Positions 1 to 11,900 of a stretch of DNA of 64,000 nt are shown here, piece after piece. The DNA is from Siphonodentalium dalli. Taxonomy: Eukaryota; Mollusca; Scaphopoda; Gadilida; Siphonodentaliidae. The DNA lies in contig CP136061.1 in the NCBI GenBank assembly GCA_032622095.1, positions 38,385,797 through 38,449,796 of the forward strand, given 5' to 3'. The translations under genes were made by a program, and so were the position numbers. The notes beneath the pieces are model-generated. The model was not told where the DNA came from and did not search any database. It saw only the letters and a program-made list of their open reading frames with translations. Each line of letters opens with the position of its first letter. Position 1 is the stretch's first letter.

Positions 1-289
1 TAACATCGTCGAAAATCTCAAAGAAATCGACCATACCAGTCCGTAGAAAAGATCGTCCGAACTACGCTCAATTGTAAATATTTACATCTTCAATTCGGGA
101 CGCAACTAACTGTGATAAAATAACGCAAATATTCTCCATCAAGAGCCATTGCATTTAATTAATATGTAAGAATGCCAATGTGTGTTATCAATTCGGATTA
201 ATATTCGTAAAAATAACTACTTTGAGCAAGATTATTCTCCATTGCTATTCGATCACCCTACCGGAGTGTTTCACATCACTTTAACACAT
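1..289. other. No recognisable feature
   Basis: AT-rich sequence. I see no gene, hairpin or repeat shared with the rest of the window here. Confidence 0.5.
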
Positions 290-890
290 CTGGAACACAG
301 AAAGTATTACGCAAGAACAAACAGAATAGAAAGGACAGATGGAAAGAAGAACCACATATAATTATATGTAAGTTGTTTGTCCCTAAATTGTGGTAGTCGT
401 TTGACATTATGCATTGATAGATGTTGCACGGTGATTCGGTGAAGTGGGTGAATGTGAACACATGTATCGGATGAATGGATAATGCTCATATTGCACACAT
501 ACCAAGATCGCGATTATACTGTCTTAATAAAGTCGAATCCGCGGAGTGGTTCAAGGGAAGTCACTCTAACATGCGATGATGTTGATATTAGATCAGCGCA
601 CACCAGGAGAGTTATCTATCTTTTATCACATACATTAAGTGTTCTCGAATTTTGGTATTGTGTTACAACCAGCATGCACTCGCTCTATGGAACCTGAATG
701 GGTGACGTTTGTTAGATGAAATCACGTCATGTGACGTCGCACGCAGGTCCCAACTTGTTTTCACATGGCATGGACGCAACTTTCAACGTGATACCAGAAT
801 ATCGTTCGAAACGGACGATAAAGGCTTTTAATCTGAAAGTTGAATGTAAATATAAGCACCAGCCAAAAGAAGGAAAAAGAAGAGGTGAAC
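290..890 (+). repeat. Dispersed repeat family A, copy 1
   Basis: This stretch is repeated in the same order at 16304-16645 and 28487-29600. Shared landmarks are a GCAAGAACAA start, a TATATGTAAGTTGTTTG block, a TTATGCAT block, ATCGGATGAATGGATAATG, CCGCGGAGTGGTTCAAGGGA, a TTATCTATCTTTTATCACA block and AATCACGTCATGTGACGT. Copies differ by scattered substitutions and small gaps, as in an old interspersed element. The short frames inside it are not conserved between copies, so it looks non-coding. I cannot assign a class. Confidence 0.75.
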
Positions 891-1284
891 TTTTGTAAAA
901 TGTGTTATTTGTCTTTTTTTTGTATTCAAAATTAAAGGCAAAACATATGAGGGGTTAAGGAAGGGGGCATTCGGCATCTTCGAAATCTCGAGGCTAGACT
1001 CCCATCTCCAAACCACTCTCTCAAAAAACTATAAGAAATGGATGTTAATTTTGTTGCATTGCGTGGAGTGTGGATGGAAGTTGTCAGCCATTGTTATCTG
1101 GAACACAGACAATACTAGAGGTGTGACTGTCCCAATGGGACTAAGGATGACCCCGTGCTTTTAAAACCCTAAGATGTTTCACATGTCAGTAAACATTTAG
1201 TTAAATAATACACTAATAGATTCCCATTGCAGGTGCACAACCATAACACCTAACCCTAATCCTAAACCTATTGACAGAAAAAGG
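891..1284. other. Unassigned spacer
   Basis: No gene recognised. A short run of CCTAA-like units near 1248-1270 resembles telomere repeat but is too short and irregular to call. Confidence 0.4.
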
Positions 1285-1740
1285 TAGGAATAAAAAAAAA
1301 AGCTCGGACAAAATTATGCATGTTGCGCAAATTTTCTAAGTAGAAAAAGGGTAAAAACTCCACCAAATAAAGTCGGACATAAGTCATGACCTCGCGTGCT
1401 CAGGTTCCCATGGTACTAAAGATATGTGCCCAGTTTCAAAAACATTGACATAAAATTGTAGGAATAAAAGCTCGGACAAAATTATGCATGTTGCAAAATA
1501 ATTTCTAAGTCGAAAAAGGGGGATAACTCCACCAAAAAAAAGTCGGACAGACGTCATAATCGCAGGTGCACAGGTTCCCATGGTGGTTGATGTCCAAGTT
1601 TCATGAAAAATTATAAACAAAAATGACTGAGAAAATTTCCGGACAAATTTGTGTCCACGGACGGACGGACGACGGGCGACGGACAAGCTGATTCCAGTAT
1701 ACCCCCCTCCCACAACTTCGTTGCAGGGGGTATAATAACT
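1285..1740 (+). repeat. Dispersed repeat family B, copy 1
   Basis: Two imperfect internal units both carry a GGAATAAAAGCTCGGACAA-type block, a CTCCACCAAA block and a CAGGTTCCCATGGT block. They are followed by a GGAC-rich run and an end that folds on itself (TATACCCCC ... GGGGGTATA). A shorter copy in the same orientation lies at 15985-16303. Elements with GGAC/CGTC runs and such ends are common in mollusc genomes; the exact family is not known to me. Confidence 0.7.
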
Positions 1741-1898
1741 CTTCACAAATTTTTCTTAACAGGAGAATCCATTCAGTAAAGATAGGGTTAATACCATAAT
1801 GATTCACATAACGGTTAGTAGTAAGTTACATGTGATGTGCGGTCTTTCTTAGAATGATTCTTTATTCAGTGATGGCCTATTCATCTTTTTAAAGGTAC
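1741..1898. other. Unique spacer left of the palindrome
   Basis: No gene or repeat recognised between repeat B and the 6-bp direct repeat bordering the palindrome. Confidence 0.4.
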
Positions 1899-1904
1899 CA
1901 AATC
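1899..1904 (+). repeat. Left CAAATC direct repeat (candidate TSD)
   Basis: CAAATC abuts the outer end of the left palindrome arm. The same six bases abut the right arm at 15911-15916 in direct orientation, as expected for a 6-bp target-site duplication. Confidence 0.6.
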
Positions 1905-2109
1905 TGATGATACCCACCCTGTTTGGTCTCATTTCAGGAACGATAACTCTATCCGAAGTACACGACCTATATGCAGTACTCCCGTCGGAGTTTGACCTAT
2001 ATTCTCCGCCCACGCATTGCATCATGGTCTATTTGTATGCCGGTTGTGCATGTCCGGACATGACCCGTTGGTTATATCCAATGGGATAATGTTAAAGTGA
2101 CACTCGCAT

Positions 2110-2330
2110 TGAAAACTTACAAAAAATTCAAAAATTCAAAAACTTCAAAAATTTCAAAAATTTCAAAAACTTCAAAAACGTCAAAAACTTCAAAAACTTC
2201 AAAAACTTCAAAAACTTCAAAAATCGCAAAAAATTTCAAAAAAGTTTAAAAACTTCAAAATACTCAAAAATTTCAAAAAACTTAAAAAACTTTTCAAAAA
2301 GAAACAAAAATGAAAAACAGAAAAAAATTC
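2110..2330 (+). repeat. TTCAAAAAC low-complexity tandem tract
   Basis: About 20 copies of a 9-10 bp A-rich unit with variants (TTTCAAAAA, GTCAAAAAC). The mirror copy at 15485-15705 keeps the same order of variants and the same copy number in the part I compared, which is striking for a slippage-prone sequence. Confidence 0.85.
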
Positions 2331-2534
2331 ATAAATATATGAAAAACTTAAAAAACTTCAACTTTTTCTAAAATTCAAAAATACTTTAAAATTAAATTAA
2401 AATTAACTGTCTTTTAATATATCTAACCCACTGCCACTTCTAAGGGTTCCACACTACACCTGAGGGGATATTGAGTGGTCTACACACGTCTCCTAAACCC
2501 TAGAATAAGATCCAGCCCATAAGAAACACCGCCT

Positions 2535-2665
2535 CCTGCAATGCCTGTCATTCGAATCTGACGCAATCCCTACTTCTGGCGCAATGCCTGAGTCATTCGA
2601 ATCTGGCGCAATCCCTACTTCCGGCGCAACGCCTGAGTCATTGGAATCTGACGCAATCCCTCGCG
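2535..2665 (+). repeat. Short degenerate tandem (about 47-50 bp unit)
   Basis: A unit containing GACGCAATCCCTACTTC and GCAATGCCTGAGTCATT occurs about 2.5 times. The mirror copy is at 15150-15280. Confidence 0.7.
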
Positions 2666-4727
2666 AAACCTACCGGCTGACTCCACACCCATCGGCTAAA
2701 CGTTGTATCACATGCTTATTATTTGATCATATCGTGGAAATTCAATGTTTTGTCATCACTCATGAGATATAACCCATATCCACTGAAAAAGGGTGGATAT
2801 CCTCTATTTATTTATAATTTTTTCTTTGTTATCTTTTTTTTATCCCTCTTTTTTATCTACCACTTCCTGTTTTTATTCGCTCTTCTTTTTCTTACAACTT
2901 CTAATCCCTCATAATCTTCGAATATCCACTTTCATCTCCAAGTTTTTGAAAAAATTCCTTGTTTAGTAGCACCTCCAGATGGGCTCTATAGAATTTGAAC
3001 GAGGCATCCATCTTGGATATTACTCTTTCTATGACTAAATCCGTTAGCACGCTCTACAGATATCATATAGGTAGCACGCTCTACAGATGTCATATAGGCC
3101 TCTTCACATCTTGTTTTCCATAATTTATTCATTCCTAATCGCTCCATTGACTGTAACAAATTAAATTACCCCCTCCCCCTGTATTTAGAATACATCCTTG
3201 ATTATTAATATTTCCTCCTTTCATGGTGTGCATGTTCCTTGGGACATCTTTGCTAATGTGAAGCCACACCTATTATATATATATATATATACAACTTTAA
3301 AAGCCCGCGAAAATATTACTCATATTATAGACTTCCCTTTGAAGACCTTTGTATGTGACAATGATCCGTAATATTGTTTCTAAGTGACACTGGCCAGTGA
3401 AACTGATACTACGGGTATGAACTAGCCAACTTCACATCGTAACAATAATAAAAGGGACACTTCATCTATATCAGTCTCAAAACGTGTTGGTACACATCTG
3501 TGTGGAAACTAAAACCAATCACTCTTCGTCCGTCATCCGTACATAATTGTAATATAATTTTCTCAGAAACCACGGGATCCCTTTGGCTGAAATTTGGTCT
3601 CAACATGGGATAAGAAATTATCCATGGAAGACAACAGTGTCCGTGTGGGGGAGAAGCTTCGTAGTGTTTCGCTGTCGCCATGGTGTTTGTTTGGGTATAG
3701 GCATGGGTGGTGAGTGTGGTTCTCATATGGTATGAACTAGCCTTTACTGACTGAGGTAATTTAGTGCACATGTCATCACTTCACTGATAACCATTATATG
3801 GTCAAATCCCTACACTATCAAACGCAATGTTTCAATAATGGGTTTTCTTAAAATTTTGACTAAATATTGGTTATATTATACGCATCAGCGATCCTTCTTA
3901 ATAACGCTCTGTATATTTTCAAACGCATTGCACTAAATGGGTTTGGAATAGCCATACAGGAAAGGAGAAACTGAGGTCCTGGGTAGGTCGACTGCATATA
4001 GCAGTATATATGGGGTACAGACATGGACAGCAATGGGTTCCTCGTGGCTTCTGGTCTACACATGACATATTAAAGTTAACCACACCCATCGGCGCGCCTT
4101 TATTGGGCTATGAAGCGCCATACAGGCTCGAATCATGGCCTTCGCCATGTGTTTCTATTTGAACCCACATTAGTAACTAAATAAAATCTTTCTCTCCAGG
4201 TTGTTTCACGCCATAACCTTGATTTGGAAAGCTTGAAGGGCTAATTAAGCTTCAATTTAAATCCCAACATTTTCTTATTTGAAGAACGTATCTGGTTAAA
4301 CATGTCCACCATAGTAAGCTCATTTAATTCAAAGAGCTTCACACATAGTCCCACTAGTAATGATGTGTCGTTATTTACTACAGAAATGGTCATATAGAAT
4401 ACAATACAACACATTTTGGTCACATACCTTAAAGGTGCACGTCACTTTCGCAAGATATCGAACTGACCATGTATAGAGTGGAATGACATGTCGGGTATCA
4501 AATGTATAATCAGTTCCAGTATTTCGTCCATAAGGCAGTTTTGGTTGTAACATCATTGTGTATGACGGTTCATTCATATGATATCTTAGCGGTTGCACAC
4601 GATACTGTCTGTTGTATTTTATGTCTTATATCATGTATATTAATTGCTCCATGGATGGTAGGAGTATGGCATTGGTGTCTGGTTCTTCGATGTATTCTAG
4701 TCATAGTTCATTCATATTATTACTCTA

Positions 4728-6110
4728 AAATCTCCATTAAATGGAGAAACTAAAGAGCCCATATTATGTAGACTAGTGTATAAATACTTACTTCATGCAT
4801 TATTTTTATCAATTATATGTATTATAACTCCCATCAAGATAGGCTGTTATACAGAGGAAACAAAGCATGTACCAAGTGACAGTCTGTACCAAGTGACAGT
4901 CTCATGTCACGAAAGGCCTACTATGTGGACACATTTTCTTATCAAAACGCTCTATTATGTAGGGGGTTATCAACCATTGGTCTGGAAAAGGCATACGAGC
5001 GGAAGGCGTGTATACACATTTATTCGATGTACTCTTTAATCGTCGATTTCTCTTTATTGTCGTTAATTTATAGCATTATTAGTAGGAATCTAAACTCGCC
5101 GTTATATTGAGAAAATAATAAGTCAATACCAGTCAATACTGCTTTATTGGCGGTAAATGAAATTATTGAATCATGTATCGCAGCTAAACAAGCGAGACAA
5201 CTGATCACAACACAAAAATTAGTAATATTTCTGAAGCCTTGAGTGGGTTGTAATACACAGTGTAAATTTTCATTATTGCTACCATTTAAGGAAACATGCC
5301 CCCGATAGGGCTACTATGCGAACACATGTCTATATTAATTTCACATATTCCTTACCGTTCATTCATATATACTCCAAGCTCTCTGTTAATACAGAGGCAT
5401 CAAAACATTGGTCTGGAAGAGACCTACTATGTGGATGCGTGTATACATATTTACTTGATGTATTCTTTAATCGTTCATTTCTCTTTATTATCGTTCATTT
5501 ATAGCATTATTAGAAGAAATTTAGTCTAAAATCTCCATTACATGGAGACAATAAAGAGCCCATATGGTGTAGACTAATGCATAAATACTTACTTCATGTA
5601 TTCTTTTCACCAATTATATGTATTGTACATCCTATACATTTAGTCCGTTATACAGAGGAAACAAAGCATGTACTACGTGGCAGTTTCATATGACGATAAG
5701 ACCTACTATGTGAACACATGTGCATATTAATTTCACATATTCTTCTCAAAACGCTCTATTTTATACGGGGGGTATCAAACATTGGTCTGGAAAAGGCATG
5801 CTATGTGGACGCGTGTATACATATTGACTTCATATATGCATTCATAGTTCATTTCTCTTAATTGTCGTTCATTTAATAGCATTATTAGTAGAAATATAGT
5901 CTAAAACCGTCGGTATATGGAGAATATATAGCGTCAATACTGTTTTATTGTTGGTAACTCAAATTATTGCATTATGTATCGCAACTAAACAAGCGAGATA
6001 ACTCATAAATTCTTAATAGTTCTGATGTCTATGGCAGTTCACACAGTGTATATTTTCATTGTTGTTACCATTTTAGTGCATACATTACTGATTTCTGTGT
6101 AAGAACGCCG
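4728..6110 (+). repeat. Two diverged modules of about 0.8 kb in the left arm
   Basis: The second module repeats, in order, blocks seen in the first: AATCTCCATTA followed by AAAGAGCCCATAT, TAAATACTTACTTCATG, ATACAGAGGAAACAAAGCATG, ACATTGGTCTGGAA or its variant, a TATAGCATTATTAGTAG block, and a GTCAATACTG block followed by AAACAAGCGAGA. Frames of 62-87 residues here are by-products of the repeat. Mirror copy: 11705-13087. Confidence 0.75.
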
Positions 6111-7369
6111 GTCTCCATTGTTGTTATGATTGTGCCTATAACTGTCCATATTCTTAAAGCAAGTACGGTACCTCTATGTGATATGATCTATAAAAATTTC
6201 CATTTTCACAGGTAAATCACGTATAAACGCTCTTTAATGTATAGTTAAACTGAGTTTTCACATGCAGGGCTATGTCTTTGTGGACTATATACGTGGTATA
6301 CTTCAGTATATACACGAAGTGAATGTGTTCTAAGTATACGTATCTGATTTATGTATACGTCCGTGTTTCTTAAAGCAAATCCAATACATATTAGTGCGTT
6401 ATATTATGATGTACATTAAGTGCCCTTTTCACTGTTAAATCAAGTAAAAAGGCCCCCTACTATAGTTAACTATTCAGTTCCACGTACGCTATAAGATCTA
6501 TGGTGGTCCGGTGTGTCTTATCAATATGCCATTATATGCACGAATGTAATGTGTTCAAATATGTGGGTTATGATGTATACTTTAATGTTAAAGTATATAA
6601 GCACTCTTTAAGATATGCATATGCAGAATGTTGCCTCTTTACACTGACAGAAAAAAAAGGAATATATAATTTTGAGTACTACTCTTCATAAAACGTTAGA
6701 AAACCATAATCTAACAACGAATATCGAAGAACAATGTAATTACTTGATAAGCATTGTAAATATTTCGTCTGTTTTAAATAAAATGGAAATATTTCGTCTA
6801 TTTGAAATACAGTTGGAAGCAACAATCAAGTATTTAAATGAAATTTGGACCAAAATCTTATAATTTGAGAAAACGTATATAATTTCTATCGAAGTCTTAT
6901 AATAAAGGAAGGCTTTGTGCGAATCCATTCGGTCTAATGTGTGAATGTGTTCATCATCGCAAATATAATGATGCAGAAATGAATATTTCCTAGAATAATG
7001 TTAACATAGCTTGTATTTAACCGAAATAATATAGCATTTGAGTTAAAATGTTTCATATTAGGACCATAACGAACCAATGCATAAAAATACAATATTTTGT
7101 TTTTCATTCTCGATCAAAATAATGCAGGGTTGTCAATTATCAACAAAAAACAAATACTTTGAAACAAAAACGATGACATAAGAAGGAATATCCAAGAGCT
7201 AGTGTGAAAATAACCCTCACATTTATAAAAAAAAAACAATAAAATTAAAGTTTTCGAGTAAGTCCTTCAAATTTATTGAATTTTTTCGTCTATGTTGGAT
7301 CAAATTTGACACAAAAATCAATTAGCTCACTAACAGTTCGCGCAATATCTCATATTTTGAGAAAACGTT

Positions 7370-8480
7370 TGCAATTTTAGACAACAATATTGCTAGTGAA
7401 GGTGAATATTTCATCCTGGAACTCATGAAATATGATAAAAATAGATGTAAAGACACTTCACGAGCCCTCATATATTTGAGTTATGAACATAAAGTCATCT
7501 CATAGTGCCATTGTACCCCATAATTTGGTCAGGAGAAATATGTATTTCATATTTGACCCTTCATCTGTGGTAAAAAATGAATTAAGGGACATGGGAGTGG
7601 TGTCCCTGGACATTAACCTAGAGCATAAATTGACTCAATTATGCAATTTTAGGCAACATTCTTGCCAGGGAAAGTGTATATTTCATGTTGGAACTCATCC
7701 AATGTGATAAACATGCATCATAAGACACTTAATGAGCTCTGATGACTTTGAGTTATGACAACAACGGCATCTCATACTAGATTGTAAGCCATAATTTGGT
7801 CAGGAAAAGTGTAAATTTCATATTTTATCCTACATGTGTTTTAACAATCAATGTAATTACACCCCATCGGTCGCCTAGACACAGCGTAAATGTTCTCAAG
7901 TTTTCAATTGTAGGCCACAATGTCGGCAGTGAAGGTAAACATTTCATGTTGGAACCCATGAAATGTGATAAAATGGATAAAAAGACACTTCCTGAGTCCT
8001 TATGACTGAGTTATGAACATAAAGGGAACTCATAGTGTATTGTAGGTCATAATTTGGTCAGGAAAATTGTAAATTTCATGTCTTAAGCTCCATGTGTTTT
8101 TAAAATATATGTAATTACAACCATTGGGTCCCTAGAGATCAATCCACAGTCCATGTGTAGTCCATATGCAATTTTAGGGAACAGTTTTGCTAGTGAAGGT
8201 GAACATTCCATGCTGGAACTCATGAAATATGATAAAAATAGATGAAAAGACACTTTCTGAGGCCTTGGTCGGGAGAAATGTGTATTGTATTTTGACCCTT
8301 GATGCGTGGTAGCAATCAATGAAATTACACCCCATGGTATCCTCAGATATGAAGCAACATCATAAATGCACTCAGTTTTGGCAATTTAGACAACATTGTT
8401 GATGGGGAAGTTGTACATGTCATGTTGGAACTGGTGAAATGTGATAATAATTGATCAAAAGACACTCGATGAGCCCTGAT
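7370..8480 (+). repeat. Tandem array of about 230-290 bp modules
   Basis: About five diverged units each carry a GTGAAGGTGAA..TTTCAT block, GGAACTCATGAAATGTGATAA, AAAGACACTT, a GAGTTATGA block, ATAATTTGGTCAGGA and an AATTACACCCCAT block. Divergence between units is far greater than between the two palindrome arms, so the array is older than the palindrome. Mirror copy: 9335-10445. Confidence 0.8.
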
Positions 8481-8870
8481 GGGTTTCAATTATGGTCATA
8501 AAGGCATCTGATAGTGTCATTATACAACGGGGAAATTTGTGAAGCGCTAACAAAGCGTATCTACACGGTGTTATACGAATCAAAATGATCCTGATATAAG
8601 AAATGCAATCTAGATCATACTCAGTATCTTCGTATCGACTGAATATATCGTTATTCGATGGTGTTCCCGGCATACCTCCGTCTTTACTTTTCTTATGCTT
8701 TTGTAGATTGTAGTTCGACGATAATATCTTTCTTCACAAATGGCACCCGTGTATTGTCTCGAATCATGGGAAGAACTATCGTCCTTATACCAGCGAAAAG
8801 ATGAGCGAATATGGTGTGGTATTATAAACTCGCCGCCTTCGTACCTCTATTTATCGTTTAGAGTAATTGT

Positions 8871-8944
8871 TCTTAGATAAAAAAAATAGGCGCGGCGGCA
8901 GTGGGGATGAGGGGGCCGCACGCGCGCCTATTTTTTATCTAAGA
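8871..8944. repeat. Central hairpin and loop of the palindrome
   Basis: The stem TCTTAGATAA ... TTATCTAAGA continues through an A-run that is 2 bp longer on the left, then ATAGGCGCG pairing with CGCGCCTAT. A GC-rich loop of about 25 bases lies near 8896-8920. Just outside the stem, GAGTAATTGT on the left faces GAGTTAATGT on the complementary right strand. These few differences fall at the axis. Confidence 0.85.
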
Positions 8945-11900
8945 ACATTAACTCTAAACGATAAATAGAGGTACGAAGGCGGCGAGTTTATAATACCACA
9001 CCATATTCGCTCATCTTTTCGCTGGTATAAGGACGATAGTTCTTCCCATGATTCGAGACAATACACGGGTGCCATTTGTGAAGAAAGATATTATCGTCGA
9101 ACTACAATCTACAAAAGCATAAGAAAAGTAAAGACGGAGGTATGCCGGGAACACCATCGAATAACGATATATTCAGTCGATACGAAGATACTGAGTATGA
9201 TCTAGATTGCATTTCTTATATCAGGATCATTTTGATTCGTATAACACCGTGTAGATACGCTTTGTTAGCGCTTCACAAATTTCCCCGTTGTATAATGACA
9301 CTATCAGATGCCTTTATGACCATAATTGAAACCCATCAGGGCTCATCGAGTGTCTTTTGATCAATTATTATCACATTTCACCAGTTCCAACATGACATGT
9401 ACAACTTCCCCATCAACAATGTTGTCTAAATTGCCAAAACTGAGTGCATTTATGATGTTGCTTCATATCTGAGGATACCATGGGGTGTAATTTCATTGAT
9501 TGCTACCACGCATCAAGGGTCAAAATACAATACACATTTCTCCCGACCAAGGCCTCAGAAAGTGTCTTTTCATCTATTTTTATCATATTTCATGAGTTCC
9601 AGCATGGAATGTTCACCTTCACTAGCAAAACTGTTCCCTAAAATTGCATATGGACTACACATGGACTGTGGATTGATCTCTAGGGACCCAATGGTTGTAA
9701 TTACATATATTTTAAAAACACATGGAGCTTAAGACATGAAATTTACAATTTTCCTGACCAAATTATGACCTACAATACACTATGAGTTCCCTTTATGTTC
9801 ATAACTCAGTCATAAGGACTCAGGAAGTGTCTTTTTATCCATTTTATCACATTTCATGGGTTCCAACATGAAATGTTTACCTTCACTGCCGACATTGTGG
9901 CCTACAATTGAAAACTTGAGAACATTTACGCTGTGTCTAGGCGACCGATGGGGTGTAATTACATTGATTGTTAAAACACATGTAGGATAAAATATGAAAT
10001 TTACACTTTTCCTGACCAAATTATGGCTTACAATCTAGTATGAGATGCCGTTGTTGTCATAACTCAAAGTCATCAGAGCTCATTAAGTGTCTTATGATGC
10101 ATGTTTATCACATTGGATGAGTTCCAACATGAAATATACACTTTCCCTGGCAAGAATGTTGCCTAAAATTGCATAATTGAGTCAATTTATGCTCTAGGTT
10201 AATGTCCAGGGACACCACTCCCATGTCCCTTAATTCATTTTTTACCACAGATGAAGGGTCAAATATGAAATACATATTTCTCCTGACCAAATTATGGGGT
10301 ACAATGGCACTATGAGATGACTTTATGTTCATAACTCAAATATATGAGGGCTCGTGAAGTGTCTTTACATCTATTTTTATCATATTTCATGAGTTCCAGG
10401 ATGAAATATTCACCTTCACTAGCAATATTGTTGTCTAAAATTGCAAACGTTTTCTCAAAATATGAGATATTGCGCGAACTGTTAGTGAGCTAATTGATTT
10501 TTGTGTCAAATTTGATCCAACATAGACGAAAAAATTCAATAAATTTGAAGGACTTACTCGAAAACTTTAATTTTATTGTTTTTTTTTTATAAATGTGAGG
10601 GTTATTTTCACACTAGCTCTTGGATATTCCTTCTTATGTCATCGTTTTTGTTTCAAAGTATTTGTTTTTTGTTGATAATTGACAACCCTGCATTATTTTG
10701 ATCGAGAATGAAAAACAAAATATTGTATTTTTATGCATTGGTTCGTTATGGTCCTAATATGAAACATTTTAACTCAAATGCTATATTATTTCGGTTAAAT
10801 ACAAGCTATGTTAACATTATTCTAGGAAATATTCATTTCTGCATCATTATATTTGCGATGATGAACACATTCACACATTAGACCGAATGGATTCGCACAA
10901 AGCCTTCCTTTATTATAAGACTTCGATAGAAATTATATACGTTTTCTCAAATTATAAGATTTTGGTCCAAATTTCATTTAAATACTTGATTGTTGCTTCC
11001 AACTGTATTTCAAATAGACGAAATATTTCCATTTTATTTAAAACAGACGAAATATTTACAATGCTTATCAAGTAATTACATTGTTCTTCGATATTCGTTG
11101 TTAGATTATGGTTTTCTAACGTTTTATGAAGAGTAGTACTCAAAATTATATATTCCTTTTTTTTCTGTCAGTGTAAAGAGGCAACATTCTGCATATGCAT
11201 ATCTTAAAGAGTGCTTATATACTTTAACATTAAAGTATACATCATAACCCACATATTTGAACACATTACATTCGTGCATATAATGGCATATTGATAAGAC
11301 ACACCGGACCACCATAGATCTTATAGCGTACGTGGAACTGAATAGTTAACTATAGTAGGGGGCCTTTTTACTTGATTTAACAGTGAAAAGGGCACTTAAT
11401 GTACATCATAATATAACGCACTAATATGTATTGGATTTGCTTTAAGAAACACGGACGTATACATAAATCAGATACGTATACTTAGAACACATTCACTTCG
11501 TGTATATACTGAAGTATACCACGTATATAGTCCACAAAGACATAGCCCTGCATGTGAAAACTCAGTTTAACTATACATTAAAGAGCGTTTATACGTGATT
11601 TACCTGTGAAAATGGAAATTTTTATAGATCATATCACATAGAGGTACCGTACTTGCTTTAAGAATATGGACAGTTATAGGCACAATCATAACAACAATGG
11701 AGACCGGCGTTCTTACACAGAAATCAGTAATGTATGCACTAAAATGGTAACAACAATGAAAATATACACTGTGTGAACTGCCATAGACATCAGAACTATT
11801 AAGAATTTATGAGTTATCTCGCTTGTTTAGTTGCGATACATAATGCAATAATTTGAGTTACCAACAATAAAACAGTATTGACGCTATATATTCTCCATAT

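Larger units (their letters stand above)
1905..8895 (+). repeat. Left arm of the 14-kb palindrome
   Basis: The arm is about 6.99 kb. In order it holds an A-rich TTCAAAAAC tandem tract, a degenerate tandem around 2535-2665, a TA run near 3277-3290, two diverged modules at 4728-6110 and about five diverged modules at 7370-8480. It differs from the right arm at 5118-5119 (AA against GC) and at 8865-8867 near the centre. No gene recognised. Confidence 0.85.

Noticed and set aside
1240-1275. Telomeric CCCTAA-like repeat
   Set aside because: Only a few irregular CCTAA units; not a telomere or a clear interstitial telomeric array.
1384-1746. 120-codon minus-strand frame over repeat B
   Set aside because: Lies wholly in a dispersed repeat and is not conserved in the second copy at 15985-16303.
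3466-3771. 101-codon frame in the palindrome arm, mirrored at 14044-14349
   Set aside because: Being present in both arms is only a consequence of the palindrome. No family resemblance, and conservation between arms covers non-coding parts equally.
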